Below, piece by piece: positions 25,249 to 34,062 of a stretch of DNA of 64,000 nucleotides. Each line of letters begins with the position of its first letter. The stretch's first letter is position 1. Location: assembly GCA_039804025.1 (NCBI GenBank), contig JBDRZP010000003.1, positions 36,175-100,174 of the forward strand, read 5' to 3'. The stretch is from a candidate division WOR-3 bacterium. GTDB taxonomy: Bacteria > Hydrothermota > Hydrothermia > Hydrothermales > JAJRUZ01. Position numbers and translations under genes: made by a program. The notes under the pieces were generated by a model. That model was not told where the DNA came from, made no database searches, and was given only the letters and a program-made list of their open reading frames with translations.

Positions 25249-26699
25249 GATTAGTTTATCCAATTTTAATCATTATTTTATTTTTTTTATCTTTAATTGA
25301 AATAATTTTTTTATTAAATTTAAGAATAAGGGAATTTTTATTTATTTTTTTTCTTTTTATCGGCATAGTTTTAATTATTTTAAATAATGAATTTGCCTTT
25401 TTTTATATACTTACTTACCTTCTTTTTATGCCTTTTTTAAGAAGAGTTTTACTTTTATATGAGAAATACTCACCAATTGAACTTTTATATCTTGTTCCTG
25501 ATATTCTGATTCTCTTCCAGTTCAGCTATATTTTCCTTTCAAAAATTGAAAATTTCAAAAAAATTCTTTCCTATAATGAATTTAAAGTTTTATTTTTCTT
25601 ACAGATTTTGATGTTTCTTGAAATATTCAATCCAATCCAGGGACCTTTAATTGTAGGTTTTGGTGGTGCAAAATTTCTTTTAATTCCTTCCCTTTTAGCC
25701 TATATTGCTTTTTTTAACAAAGATATATATTTTAAAAAAATAAAAAATTTCATTATATACGTTGGAATAATTTCCCTTTTTTATGCTTATTTACAGGTTG
25801 AAAAAAGTTATTTTTCCTTTGAAAAAACATGGCTTATAAATGTTAAGGCCGAATATGGATCGCTCTTTGAGTTTTTCAATTCAAAAGTAAGACCCTTTTC
25901 TTTTTTTTCAAGTGTATCAGAGTTCGGACAATTCATGGCAGTATCCTCTGTATTATCTCTCTTTTTTCTCAAAACTAAAATAAAATTCTTACTTTTCTTT
26001 CTTTTCATTTTCGGAATATACATTTCAGGGGTAAGGTCATCTTTTTACATGATTTTCTTTTCAATTATTTTTTATTTAATTTTTAAAAGGACAAAAAACT
26101 ACAGGAAATTGTTAAATGTTTTTTTATTAATATTTATTTCTTATGTTATTTTAGTAAACATAATTAATCTGCCTGACATTGACACAGGGACCCTTCAGGG
26201 TAGATTTTTACAGGGAATTTTTGACCCTTTAAGAAGGGGATCATCTTTCCTTATCAGGTTAAACGCATGGATTGGTTTTTTAATTAATGCCATAACTGTA
26301 AGACCCTTTGGTTCAGGACTCGGAATCATAACAATGGCATCCCGAAGGTTTTACATCCCGGGTCCTACTGTTGAATCTACTTTTTTTGGAATGTTTGTTG
26401 CCTGTGGATTCTTGGGTGGTTTTTTACTCTTTTATCTTGTAATTTCAATAATTTTTAAAAGTATAAAAAGTCAAAAAGAAATAAAAGAAAAAATATCATT
26501 ACCCCTCATTTTAATGATTTCAATTTCCATAGGACAGCTTTTAACTCAATACCTTATAGGAGCAATTTTCTGGAGTTCTATTGGGTTATGGGTAAAAAAT
26601 TTCTACGGGAATAAACACGATAGATATAAAGATAATTATTTTGAAAAAGAAGAATATGTTCTGGAAAAACCTTTAAAACAGAATCAGCGTAAACTTTGA
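25221..26699 (+). CDS. O-antigen ligase/polymerase-like membrane protein, copy 2
   Basis: A 492-residue polytopic protein aligned along its length with the preceding gene. Both have a PDI..I segment, FFLEIFNP-Q-G (here FLEIFNPIQGPLIVG), a KFLLIPSLL motif, RPFSFFSS, GSSFLIRLNAWIGF, a RPFGSGLGI glycine motif and VESTFFGMFVACGF. ATG 25221 is preferred because the 31 upstream codons overlap copy 1 and have no counterpart. The 3' end overlaps a convergent membrane-protein gene by 122 bp, so the last ~40 residues may be poorly conserved. Confidence 0.82.
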   Translation: MDRFKGRTLRLVYPILIIILFFLSLIEIIFLLNLRIREFLFIFFLFIGIVLIILNNEFAFFYILTYLLFMPFLRRVLLLYEKYSPIELLYLVPDILILFQFSYIFLSKIENFKKILSYNEFKVLFFLQILMFLEIFNPIQGPLIVGFGGAKFLLIPSLLAYIAFFNKDIYFKKIKNFIIYVGIISLFYAYLQVEKSYFSFEKTWLINVKAEYGSLFEFFNSKVRPFSFFSSVSEFGQFMAVSSVLSLFFLKTKIKFLLFFLFIFGIYISGVRSSFYMIFFSIIFYLIFKRTKNYRKLLNVFLLIFISYVILVNIINLPDIDTGTLQGRFLQGIFDPLRRGSSFLIRLNAWIGFLINAITVRPFGSGLGIITMASRRFYIPGPTVESTFFGMFVACGFLGGFLLFYLVISIIFKSIKSQKEIKEKISLPLILMISISIGQLLTQYLIGAIFWSSIGLWVKNFYGNKHDRYKDNYFEKEEYVLEKPLKQNQRKL

Positions 26700-27981
26700 T
26701 AAAAGAAAGATTTTTTTCTCCTGATTTTAAAGTGTATACGAGAACAAAAGATTCAGGAAAAACTTTTATATTCTTAATATTCTCATAAAAAGTAAAACTT
26801 TTCCAGTCTGTAAAATGCACGATTTCTCTTTTACCCCATATTGGTAAAAGAAGTTTTGTAATTTCAAAATGAGTTACAAGAAGGTCTTTTTCTTCTGTAT
26901 ATTTATATACAAGCTCTTTTGTTTCTTTAAAGATTTTTAAATAAAAATTATGTTTTTTCATAATTAAACAAGAAGAAAATAAACCTGAAAGAAAAAAAAG
27001 AATAAAGAAAATTTTTTTCAATTTTTCCTTAAAGAGATTTTGCAAAAAAAAGGAATATCCTATTATAAGGAAAATCAAAAAGGGGAAAAGGTATCTTATA
27101 CCTATAACTGAGGACAAAATCAGATTCCCTTCTACTTTATCATGATATATGTAAAGAAGATAAAGAAAAATAGCTGGTAAAAATCCTATAAGTAAATTTC
27201 TTAATATTTTTATTTTCAAAATTCCTAAAAGACCAAAAATTAAAAGCAAAGGATAATTCAAATTTAAATAAACAAAGTAATCTTTAAAATTTTTAAAGAA
27301 ATAAATTAAAGAAAATTTAAAATCAGGATGGTACCTGCCGTATATAAAATAAAGGTATATAAAAATAAAAAATATAGAAATAAATGTAGATAAGATATAA
27401 AAAATTAAATTTATTTTTCTTCTCTTTTTGAAAGAGTCATAAATAAAAACAAAGGAATAAAATAAATTAGGGGGTTTTAAAAGAACAAAAAGAAAATTTG
27501 TAATATAAGAAATATATTTTTCTTTAAAATGAAAATAAAAAGTAAGCAAAAATAAGAAAGAATTATAAAAATCTGGCATAACTGTTCTTGAATACAAAAT
27601 AAAAGAAGGATGAAATAGATACAAAAGGGAAAATAAGGGATCTATATTTAAAAAAACTAATATTTTATATAAAATAAAAAAAGAAAAAAGATGAATTAAA
27701 AAAGAAACAAAAAAAATAAAGTAAAAATTAATTTTTAAAGGCAAAGATAAAAATATAAGGGGATAAAAGGGTGGATACTTTGAGACATTACCTATTCTAC
27801 CTTCATGAATTCCCATTCCCCTTACCCAATCAGGAAATCTTAATTTGCCCCTTGATAAGTATTCAGCCTGTATTACATAAGTTCCTTCATCAGCAAAGGA
27901 GTAAAAAGCAGGGTAAAATTTAAAATAAATTAAAGTATAACCCAAAATTGAAAATAATACCAAAAATCTTTTAAAATTCAT
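26578..27981 (-). CDS. GT-C-like polytopic glycosyltransferase (GT39/ArnT type)
   Basis: A 467-residue membrane protein with about ten helices. The first extracytoplasmic loop holds FADEGTYVIQAEYLSRGKLR, with the acidic pair typical of GT-C enzymes that use polyprenyl-phosphate sugars. KYPPFYPL follows, a common motif in this fold. A soluble C-terminal domain covers about residues 380-467. It probably adds a sugar from a lipid donor to a glycan or protein. A weak promoter (TTGAAA, 15-bp spacer, TATAAT at 27989-27994) stands only 7 nt before the ATG. The C-terminal end is encoded opposite copy 2 of the ligase-like gene. Confidence 0.75.
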   Translation of the reverse strand: MNFKRFLVLFSILGYTLIYFKFYPAFYSFADEGTYVIQAEYLSRGKLRFPDWVRGMGIHEGRIGNVSKYPPFYPLIFLSLPLKINFYFIFFVSFLIHLFSFFILYKILVFLNIDPLFSLLYLFHPSFILYSRTVMPDFYNSFLFLLTFYFHFKEKYISYITNFLFVLLKPPNLFYSFVFIYDSFKKRRKINLIFYILSTFISIFFIFIYLYFIYGRYHPDFKFSLIYFFKNFKDYFVYLNLNYPLLLIFGLLGILKIKILRNLLIGFLPAIFLYLLYIYHDKVEGNLILSSVIGIRYLFPFLIFLIIGYSFFLQNLFKEKLKKIFFILFFLSGLFSSCLIMKKHNFYLKIFKETKELVYKYTEEKDLLVTHFEITKLLLPIWGKREIVHFTDWKSFTFYENIKNIKVFPESFVLVYTLKSGEKNLSFIKVYADSVLKVFPEHILLFQNNYLYIYRVYSRRNFLPITQ

Positions 27982-28020
27982 TTTTAATATTATAAAAAAA
28001 ATTTTAAGGTTTCAAAAAAT

Positions 28021-29457
28021 ATGTTTAAAAAGGAAATTGTAATTTTTTTTATTTCACTTTTTATTCTTTATGTTTATTTTATAAATCATTACAGCTTCCA
28101 TTCGAAAATACCTGCCCTTTTATTAACCAAATCCCTTATAGATAGAAAAACTTTTAATATTGACCCATATGTTATCCATACCGATGTAAGTTATAAGGAT
28201 GGGCACTTTTATTCTGGTCTTGCTCCTTTTACTTCCTTTTTTGCTATACCTTCATATTTAATTTCAAAAATTTTTTTCAAAATCTTCCCTGAAAAATTAA
28301 AGTTTAAAATATATAACCTTATAGAAAAACAAAATCAGTTTTTTCTTAAAAATCCAGGAAGATACGGTAATTTCTTTTTATCCTATCCTGAACCTGAATT
28401 AAGGCTTATTTTAATTTTAACCACTTTAATTTTTTTAATAAGTTTTATAATACCTCTTTCTCTCTATCAAAATTATCTTTATTTAAAAATTGTATATTTT
28501 GAGAAAGAAAGATTAGACCTTTTATATCCTCTTTTATTTGCAATTACTTCAAATCTATTTTTTTCATCTACAACTATAATAACTCAGGGAATCTCTTCTT
28601 CCTTAATTTTTATTTCTTTTTATTTTCTTTTTTATGAAAAAAACCTTTTACTATCAGGTTTTCTTTCAGGACTTGCTATAGGTTTCGATTACCCCTCTTT
28701 TATTTACTACATAATTTTTTTAATCTATCTTTTTTTAAAAAATAAAAGAAAAATATTACCTTTTATTACTGGAAGTTTATTGCCCATTACAGCTTTATCT
28801 CTTTACCACACCTTTGTCTTCGGTGCACCTCATCTTACCCCATATCATTTTAGATACGAGGTAACAAAACACTGGCATGAATCAGGGTATATGGGTATTG
28901 ATTTTAGAAATATTAAAGAAATTTTTCCTTCCCTTTTCAGCATAAATTATGGAATAATACCTCATAATCTATTCATCCTTGCTCTTTTAATAAATTTCAA
29001 AAAAATAATAAAAATAGAAAATTTTAAATTTATAATAATTATAATTTTAACTTCCTTCTTTGTGTGTGTTTTTACGGGTAAAATTAATTATGGTGGTGGA
29101 TACCCTATTCCAAAATTTTTCTTACCAGCTATACCTTTCCTTTACTTACTACTCTTAAAATGCGAAAAAAACTTCTTATTTTATAGTTCACTAATTCTTT
29201 CCTTTATTATCAACCTCTCAATTGTTATGTATGCAGGAATTGAATATAGTCCCACAGTTTTGAAATTTTTTCTTATTTTTAAAAAGGGGCTTACAAACTA
29301 TACTTTTATAAATCTTGAAGAATATATAAAACTTCCTTTTATTTTAAAAATTTTCATAAATTTATTAACCCTTTTTGTTTTAATTTTACCCTTTTACATA
29401 TCAAAAAAAACTGTGAAAAATAACTTTTTAAGAGAAAGAAAAGTACTTAAAAACTAA
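28021..29457 (+). CDS. Polytopic membrane protein, probable GT-C-fold transferase
   Basis: A 478-residue protein with about eleven hydrophobic segments. The extracytoplasmic loop near residues 40-75 contains TDVSYKDGHFYSGLAPFTSFFA, here named by its key residues D, K, G, Y, P. This pattern recurs in bacterial membrane proteins related to GT39/GT83 enzymes. It is the only plus-strand gene between the divergent GT-C gene and tRNA-Gly. No sugar or acceptor can be proposed beyond membership of the surface-glycan cluster. Confidence 0.65.
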   Translation: MFKKEIVIFFISLFILYVYFINHYSFHSKIPALLLTKSLIDRKTFNIDPYVIHTDVSYKDGHFYSGLAPFTSFFAIPSYLISKIFFKIFPEKLKFKIYNLIEKQNQFFLKNPGRYGNFFLSYPEPELRLILILTTLIFLISFIIPLSLYQNYLYLKIVYFEKERLDLLYPLLFAITSNLFFSSTTIITQGISSSLIFISFYFLFYEKNLLLSGFLSGLAIGFDYPSFIYYIIFLIYLFLKNKRKILPFITGSLLPITALSLYHTFVFGAPHLTPYHFRYEVTKHWHESGYMGIDFRNIKEIFPSLFSINYGIIPHNLFILALLINFKKIIKIENFKFIIIIILTSFFVCVFTGKINYGGGYPIPKFFLPAIPFLYLLLLKCEKNFLFYSSLILSFIINLSIVMYAGIEYSPTVLKFFLIFKKGLTNYTFINLEEYIKLPFILKIFINLLTLFVLILPFYISKKTVKNNFLRERKVLKN

Positions 29458-29468
29458 GAGAAATAGGT

Positions 29469-29498
29469 TTGAATTTTTAAAAAAGGATTAAATATAAT
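29469..29498 (+). promoter_or_regulatory. Sigma-70-type promoter for tRNA-Gly
   Basis: TTGAAT (29469-29474) and TATAAT (29493-29498) are separated by 18 bp. The tRNA begins 11 nt after the -10 box, so the tRNA has its own start and almost no leader. Confidence 0.65.
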
Positions 29499-29508
29499 AT
29501 AACAAGAT

Positions 29509-29580
29509 GCGGGCGTAGCTCAGAGGAAGAGCGCCAGCTTCCCAAGCTGGATGCCGCGGGTTCAAATCCCGTCGCCCGCT
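29509..29580 (+). tRNA. tRNA-Gly (CCC)
   Basis: A full cloverleaf. The acceptor stem is GCGGGCG with CGCCCGC, the D arm GCTCAGAGGAAGAGC, and the anticodon arm CCAGC-TTCCCAA-GCTGG with anticodon CCC. The T arm is GCGGG-TTCAAAT-CCCGT with one G-T pair. The discriminator is T and CCA is not encoded. It reads GGG. It sits alone inside the glycan cluster with its own promoter. Confidence 0.95.
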
Positions 29581-29703
29581 TTTTAAAAAATCATTTTTCA
29601 CCATAAAACTTTACCCGGTAAACTAATCAGAATACCTTTTAAAATAATTCCTAAAAGAAAAAAGTTAAGAATCTTAACTGGTCCTGCAAAAAATATAAGA
29701 ATT

Positions 29704-30309
29704 TTGTATGGTTCAGGTCTCATTTCCCAATGGATAGGAATATATGAAAAAAATATAATTAAAAAAATAATAAAATATTTAAAACCTAACAAAATATATT
29801 ATGATATAGGAGCTCATATAGGGTATTATTCCTTTATATTTTCAAAATTTGGGAGAAAAGTTTATTCCTTTGAACCTCATCCCCTTAATTTCTATTTTTT
29901 AAAAGAGCATATAAAATTAAATAATCTTAAAAATACTTATGCTTTTAATTTTGCAATTTATTCAGAAAATAAAAAAGTTTTCTTTGAATTAAATGATGAT
30001 AGAACCGAAGGAAAAATAAAAAATTATGGTAACTTTTTAGTAGATGCATTCACACTTGACTATCTAATTTATGAAAAAAAATTTGATGAACCAGACTTTA
30101 TAAAGATTGATGTCGAGGGTGCAGAACTTGAGGTTTTAAAGGGCTCACAAAAAATATTGAAATTTAAAAAACCTCTTATTCTAATAAGTATTCATAGTGA
30201 AAATCTAAAAAATGAAATTCTATTTTTCTTAAAAAAAATAGGATACAAAGAAAAAATAATTTCAAAGGATGTTCTATTTTTTCATCATGAAAATTCTATT
30301 ATTCCTTAA
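29704..30309 (+). CDS. FkbM-family methyltransferase, start uncertain
   Basis: A SAM-dependent methyltransferase of at least 201 residues. Motif I is YYDIGAHIGYYSF, followed by the acidic YSFEPHP strand end and DFIKIDVEGAELEVLKG, the FkbM signature. FkbM enzymes O-methylate sugars, matching the glycan setting. TTG at 29704 is the first usual start codon. The same frame stays open back to 29587 just after tRNA-Gly, and its peptide (KLRILTGPAKNIRILYGSG) resembles the normal FkbM N-terminus. The real protein may therefore begin upstream at a non-standard codon or be 5'-truncated. It overlaps the next gene by 23 bp. Confidence 0.8.
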   Translation: MYGSGLISQWIGIYEKNIIKKIIKYLKPNKIYYDIGAHIGYYSFIFSKFGRKVYSFEPHPLNFYFLKEHIKLNNLKNTYAFNFAIYSENKKVFFELNDDRTEGKIKNYGNFLVDAFTLDYLIYEKKFDEPDFIKIDVEGAELEVLKGSQKILKFKKPLILISIHSENLKNEILFFLKKIGYKEKIISKDVLFFHHENSIIP

Positions 30310-31312
30310 CTCAAAATCTAAAGGGGGACTTGAAATTTATTTCATAAAAACAGCAATTAAATTGAGAGAAAAAGGCTTAAATGTGACAATGTTCCTTAAC
30401 AAAAAATCAGAACTAAAAATAAAAGATTTATGTAAAATAAATATTAAGGAAGCAATATTTAAAAGTTGGGATATAGTCCATTTTTTTAGATCCTCTGATA
30501 TTATTTTTTCAAGATTTCTGAGAGCAAAAAAAATTTTCTTCACAAATATGATGGGTCTTAATGTTTCCAAAAAGGATCTCTATCACAAATTCTTATATAA
30601 AAAAATTGATAAAATTTTCGCAATCTCTGAAAGTGTTAAAAAAGAACTTGAAGAAAATTTACCTATAGAAAAAGATAAAATAGTTTTACTTTACCCAGGA
30701 GTGGATGTAAATTATTTCAAAAGGGATGAAAGTTTAAGGAAAAATTTTAGAGAAAAATTTGGAATAGGTGAAGAAGAAATTGTAATTTCAAACACTTCAA
30801 GATTTGAGGAAAAAAAGGGGCAAAAAGAATTAATAATTGTTTTCAAAGAGCTATCAAAAAAGTATAAAAATTTAAAACTGTTTCTTCAGGGTGCAGTTCA
30901 GGATATAAAATACTTTAGAGAACTTAAAAGAATTGCACCAGAAAATGTTTATTTCCTTAATTTTTCCCTGGATACAAAACCTCTACTTTGTGCCTCTGAC
31001 ATTTATGTTTTTCCATCTTATTCTGAAGCTTTAGGATTTTCATTAATTGAAGCAATGAGTTCTGAATTACCATGTATTGCCTTTGCTGAAAGAGCAATCC
31101 CAGAAATTATTGAAGATAGTGAATCTGGATTTTTAGTGAGAAATAAAGACCTTAAAGATTTAAAAGAAAAAATTGAAATTCTAATCAATAACAAAAATTT
31201 GAGAAAAGAAATTGGTAAAAAAGCAAGAGAGAGAGTTAAAGAAAAATTCAATATGGATAAATATATAGAAAATCTAATTTATTTTTATAACTTAAAAGAA
31301 GATTTTTATTGA
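30287..31312 (+). CDS. GT4-family glycosyltransferase
   Basis: A 341-residue GT-B enzyme starting at ATG 30287 (MKILLFLNSKSKGGLEIYF). An in-frame ATG 18 bp earlier is less likely because its AAAGG ribosome site would touch the start. C-terminal motifs are SNTSRFEEKKGQKELI and the EX7E block SEALGFSLIEAMSSELPCIAF with PEIIEDSESGFLV. It transfers a nucleotide-activated sugar. It follows the FkbM gene, suggesting a methylated sugar in the same glycan. Confidence 0.92.
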   Translation: MKILLFLNSKSKGGLEIYFIKTAIKLREKGLNVTMFLNKKSELKIKDLCKINIKEAIFKSWDIVHFFRSSDIIFSRFLRAKKIFFTNMMGLNVSKKDLYHKFLYKKIDKIFAISESVKKELEENLPIEKDKIVLLYPGVDVNYFKRDESLRKNFREKFGIGEEEIVISNTSRFEEKKGQKELIIVFKELSKKYKNLKLFLQGAVQDIKYFRELKRIAPENVYFLNFSLDTKPLLCASDIYVFPSYSEALGFSLIEAMSSELPCIAFAERAIPEIIEDSESGFLVRNKDLKDLKEKIEILINNKNLRKEIGKKARERVKEKFNMDKYIENLIYFYNLKEDFY

Positions 31313-31344
31313 GTTAAGAATTTATTTTACTTTAAGATTTAAAT

Positions 31345-34062
31345 ATGATTTTAAATTTCATTATTGTCTATATCTGGTCCCAGAGCACATGGACAGGAGG
31401 TAAAGATCAATTCTATTTTTATGATACAACAAAATTCTTAAACATAAATAATCTTGATAATTTTAAACCAGGAAGAAGTTTATCCTTAAAATATTCAGGA
31501 TTTATACCTCTTTTTGAACTTGATACTTCATCCCTATCAAGAGTATCAAAAATAACTGAAATTGAGGGAGTTTTATATTTTTTAAAATCCTATCCCTATG
31601 CAAAAATTTTTTATTCTAATAACTTAACTGATTTAAATGAATTTCCATCCTATCCAAATTTTCAGGAATTCCCTCCTGAAACAGTGAATGATATTTTAAA
31701 AAAGGGAAATATTTTCCTCTCCTGTGGAAAAAGGTATGGTCAAGACCTTGGATATATATATAAATTTGATATAAATTCTAACTCCTTTGTATGGCCACCA
31801 ATTACATTTTCTGGTATACATAACATTGTTAAATTATATAAAAATTTCCCAGGTATTTATATAAGTGCAGCTTCAGGAAGACAGTATCAGTGGATAAAAT
31901 CAAATGACCTTTTTTCAAGTTACTCAACACATCAGATTGCTAATAACATACTTCTGGAGAAAAGCTGTATAGTGCCCCATTACTCTATTTCCGATACTTT
32001 TCTCCTTGGAATTTTTTATTACAATGGACTTAGAAATATTTACTATTCCGATTACAATCCTCCTCAGGGGAGCTGGTTTAATGTTTATCCTTCCTATAGA
32101 TCCTTTGAAGCAGGAGAAATTGTTTTTGATTCAATTAAAAATTGTGTTTATATTCCTGTTGTTAAGGCAGAATCAAGTGTAATAAGAGTTTTCAATATAG
32201 AAACTAAAACCATTGATACCACAATATACCTTGACAATTCACAGATATTTAACGGTTTAACTCTTGGAAAGGATAAAAATATTTATGCAGCAACTTTTTC
32301 AAAAGTATATAGAAGTATTGATAGAAAAAATTTTGAAATTATAGGGTTATTACCCGGAGCTTACTATATATATCAAACATCTGATTATGAACTCCTTGTC
32401 GGAACATATGGTCCTGCTAAAATTTTTAAGGCAGATTACTTTTCATCAGGTTACCTTGAATCATCAGTTTTTATTTCAAGGAACAAAAAAGAAGGGGCAA
32501 CTTTTTTTAAAAGAGTTTTTATTGAAGGTGAAAACTTAAATTATGTAAGAGTCCAGATAAGAGGTGATACCCTTGACTCACTTCAAAATGCTCCTCCATG
32601 GGGTTCTTTACCCTATTTGAATAATGGAGATACTATTACTCACCTTAATCCTTATTCAAGATACTTCCAGTATAGAATTTTTATTAATAAAACATCCTCC
32701 AACAAAAGTCCAAGAGTTGACAGAATCTATTTTACCTATGACCTTGATACAACAGGACCTCTTATCACTAACTGCTTCATAAGTGATGGGAATATTTCAC
32801 AATCAGGAATAGATATTGACGATAGGCTTATCATAGTTTTTAATGAAAAAACAAATAAACCCTATATAAGCTTAGCGGGTATTGATACATTGTTTTATAT
32901 ATCAGGTGGAAGAACATTACTTGGATCTGATTCTGTTAGATGGAAAAGTGATGATACTCTTTATATTTATTTATACCATGCACTTTCACCACCCCAGCCT
33001 GGTGATACAATAAAAATTTTAAAGAAATTTATAAAGGATATTTGGAAGAATTCCTCCCTTTCTTATTCCTTAATAGGTGGAACATACGATGACTTAAATC
33101 CTCCAAAATTAAAGAAAGTAATTTTAACTGATGGAAATATACCTGATAATGGTGCTGGAACAGGTGATACGGTCATCATGATATTTTCAGAAAAAACCAA
33201 TACACCACCAATTCCTCCTGAATCTCTTGATTCATGGTTCCCAATAAAAAATTCATGGCTAAATTCTGGATATTTGATTCAGACTTTATGGAAATCACAG
33301 GATACTTTTTTGATTTTATTCAACGGTTTTGGAAAAGAACCACTATTAAGAGATGATTCAGTGTATGTTTCAAATAACAACAAAATTAAAGACCTTGGTG
33401 GTAACAAAATAATTCCTCAGAAAATAAAAACAACAGGTTCTCTTGATAATAAAAATCCATATATTTCTTCAGCAATTTTTTATGATTATAAACCCTTTTC
33501 TCCCAATCCAAATTCTAATTTTGACCATACTATTATAAAATTTTCTGAACCTGTTATATTAACAAGAATAATTAATAGAACAAATATTGACTCAGTTTTT
33601 AAATTATCCTTTAATCATTCCTGGTTAAGTGGTAATGGGAATGCTGAAAGATTAGAACTTTTAAATGACACAATATTTATAATTCAATTCTCAACAGATG
33701 GAGGAAATCCAACAGTAAGAGAAGGTGATACAATACTTGTCGATTCCCTATTCTTTGTTGACAGAAACAAAAATAAAATAAAAGGTAAGATAATTCTTGA
33801 AAGATTTCTTGAAATAGAGGAAATATTAAAAAGAGATTTTTCTTTTTCTTTCAATATAAACAAAAATATAATTTCTATAAACTCTGATTTTCCTTTTTAT
33901 TTAAATATTTTTGACCTTTCCGGAAGAAAAATATTTGAAGGTTCTTACGAAAGTGGAATGAAAAATTTTTATTTAAATCTTAAAAAGGGAATTTATTTTT
34001 TAAGCATAAGGAAGAAAGATAAGGAAATCTTAAAGAAAAAGATTTTCATAATTAAGAATTAA
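31345..34062 (+). CDS. Large secreted protein with type IX-like C-terminal sorting domain
   Basis: A 905-residue exported protein. The hydrophobic N-terminus MILNFIIVYIWSQS is a very short signal; an in-frame stop upstream excludes a longer one. Residues about 20-460 look beta-rich and propeller-like. Three Ig-like repeats of about 115 residues follow, each opening with a proline/aspartate phrase and an acidic strand such as ISDGNISQSGIDIDD and LTDGNIPDNGAGTGD. The end has the type IX sorting pattern: LNIFDLSGRKIFEGSYESG, then LNLKKGIYFLSI and KKKIFIIKN. It is probably displayed or released at the cell surface. The stop overlaps the convergent asnB-like gene by 11 bp. Confidence 0.8.
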   Translation: MILNFIIVYIWSQSTWTGGKDQFYFYDTTKFLNINNLDNFKPGRSLSLKYSGFIPLFELDTSSLSRVSKITEIEGVLYFLKSYPYAKIFYSNNLTDLNEFPSYPNFQEFPPETVNDILKKGNIFLSCGKRYGQDLGYIYKFDINSNSFVWPPITFSGIHNIVKLYKNFPGIYISAASGRQYQWIKSNDLFSSYSTHQIANNILLEKSCIVPHYSISDTFLLGIFYYNGLRNIYYSDYNPPQGSWFNVYPSYRSFEAGEIVFDSIKNCVYIPVVKAESSVIRVFNIETKTIDTTIYLDNSQIFNGLTLGKDKNIYAATFSKVYRSIDRKNFEIIGLLPGAYYIYQTSDYELLVGTYGPAKIFKADYFSSGYLESSVFISRNKKEGATFFKRVFIEGENLNYVRVQIRGDTLDSLQNAPPWGSLPYLNNGDTITHLNPYSRYFQYRIFINKTSSNKSPRVDRIYFTYDLDTTGPLITNCFISDGNISQSGIDIDDRLIIVFNEKTNKPYISLAGIDTLFYISGGRTLLGSDSVRWKSDDTLYIYLYHALSPPQPGDTIKILKKFIKDIWKNSSLSYSLIGGTYDDLNPPKLKKVILTDGNIPDNGAGTGDTVIMIFSEKTNTPPIPPESLDSWFPIKNSWLNSGYLIQTLWKSQDTFLILFNGFGKEPLLRDDSVYVSNNNKIKDLGGNKIIPQKIKTTGSLDNKNPYISSAIFYDYKPFSPNPNSNFDHTIIKFSEPVILTRIINRTNIDSVFKLSFNHSWLSGNGNAERLELLNDTIFIIQFSTDGGNPTVREGDTILVDSLFFVDRNKNKIKGKIILERFLEIEEILKRDFSFSFNINKNIISINSDFPFYLNIFDLSGRKIFEGSYESGMKNFYLNLKKGIYFLSIRKKDKEILKKKIFIIKN

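Noticed and set aside
29630..29760. Insertion-sequence or attachment-site scar after tRNA-Gly
   Set aside because: No inverted repeats, integrase or second copy of the tRNA 3' end was found; kept only as a comparison to make in relatives.
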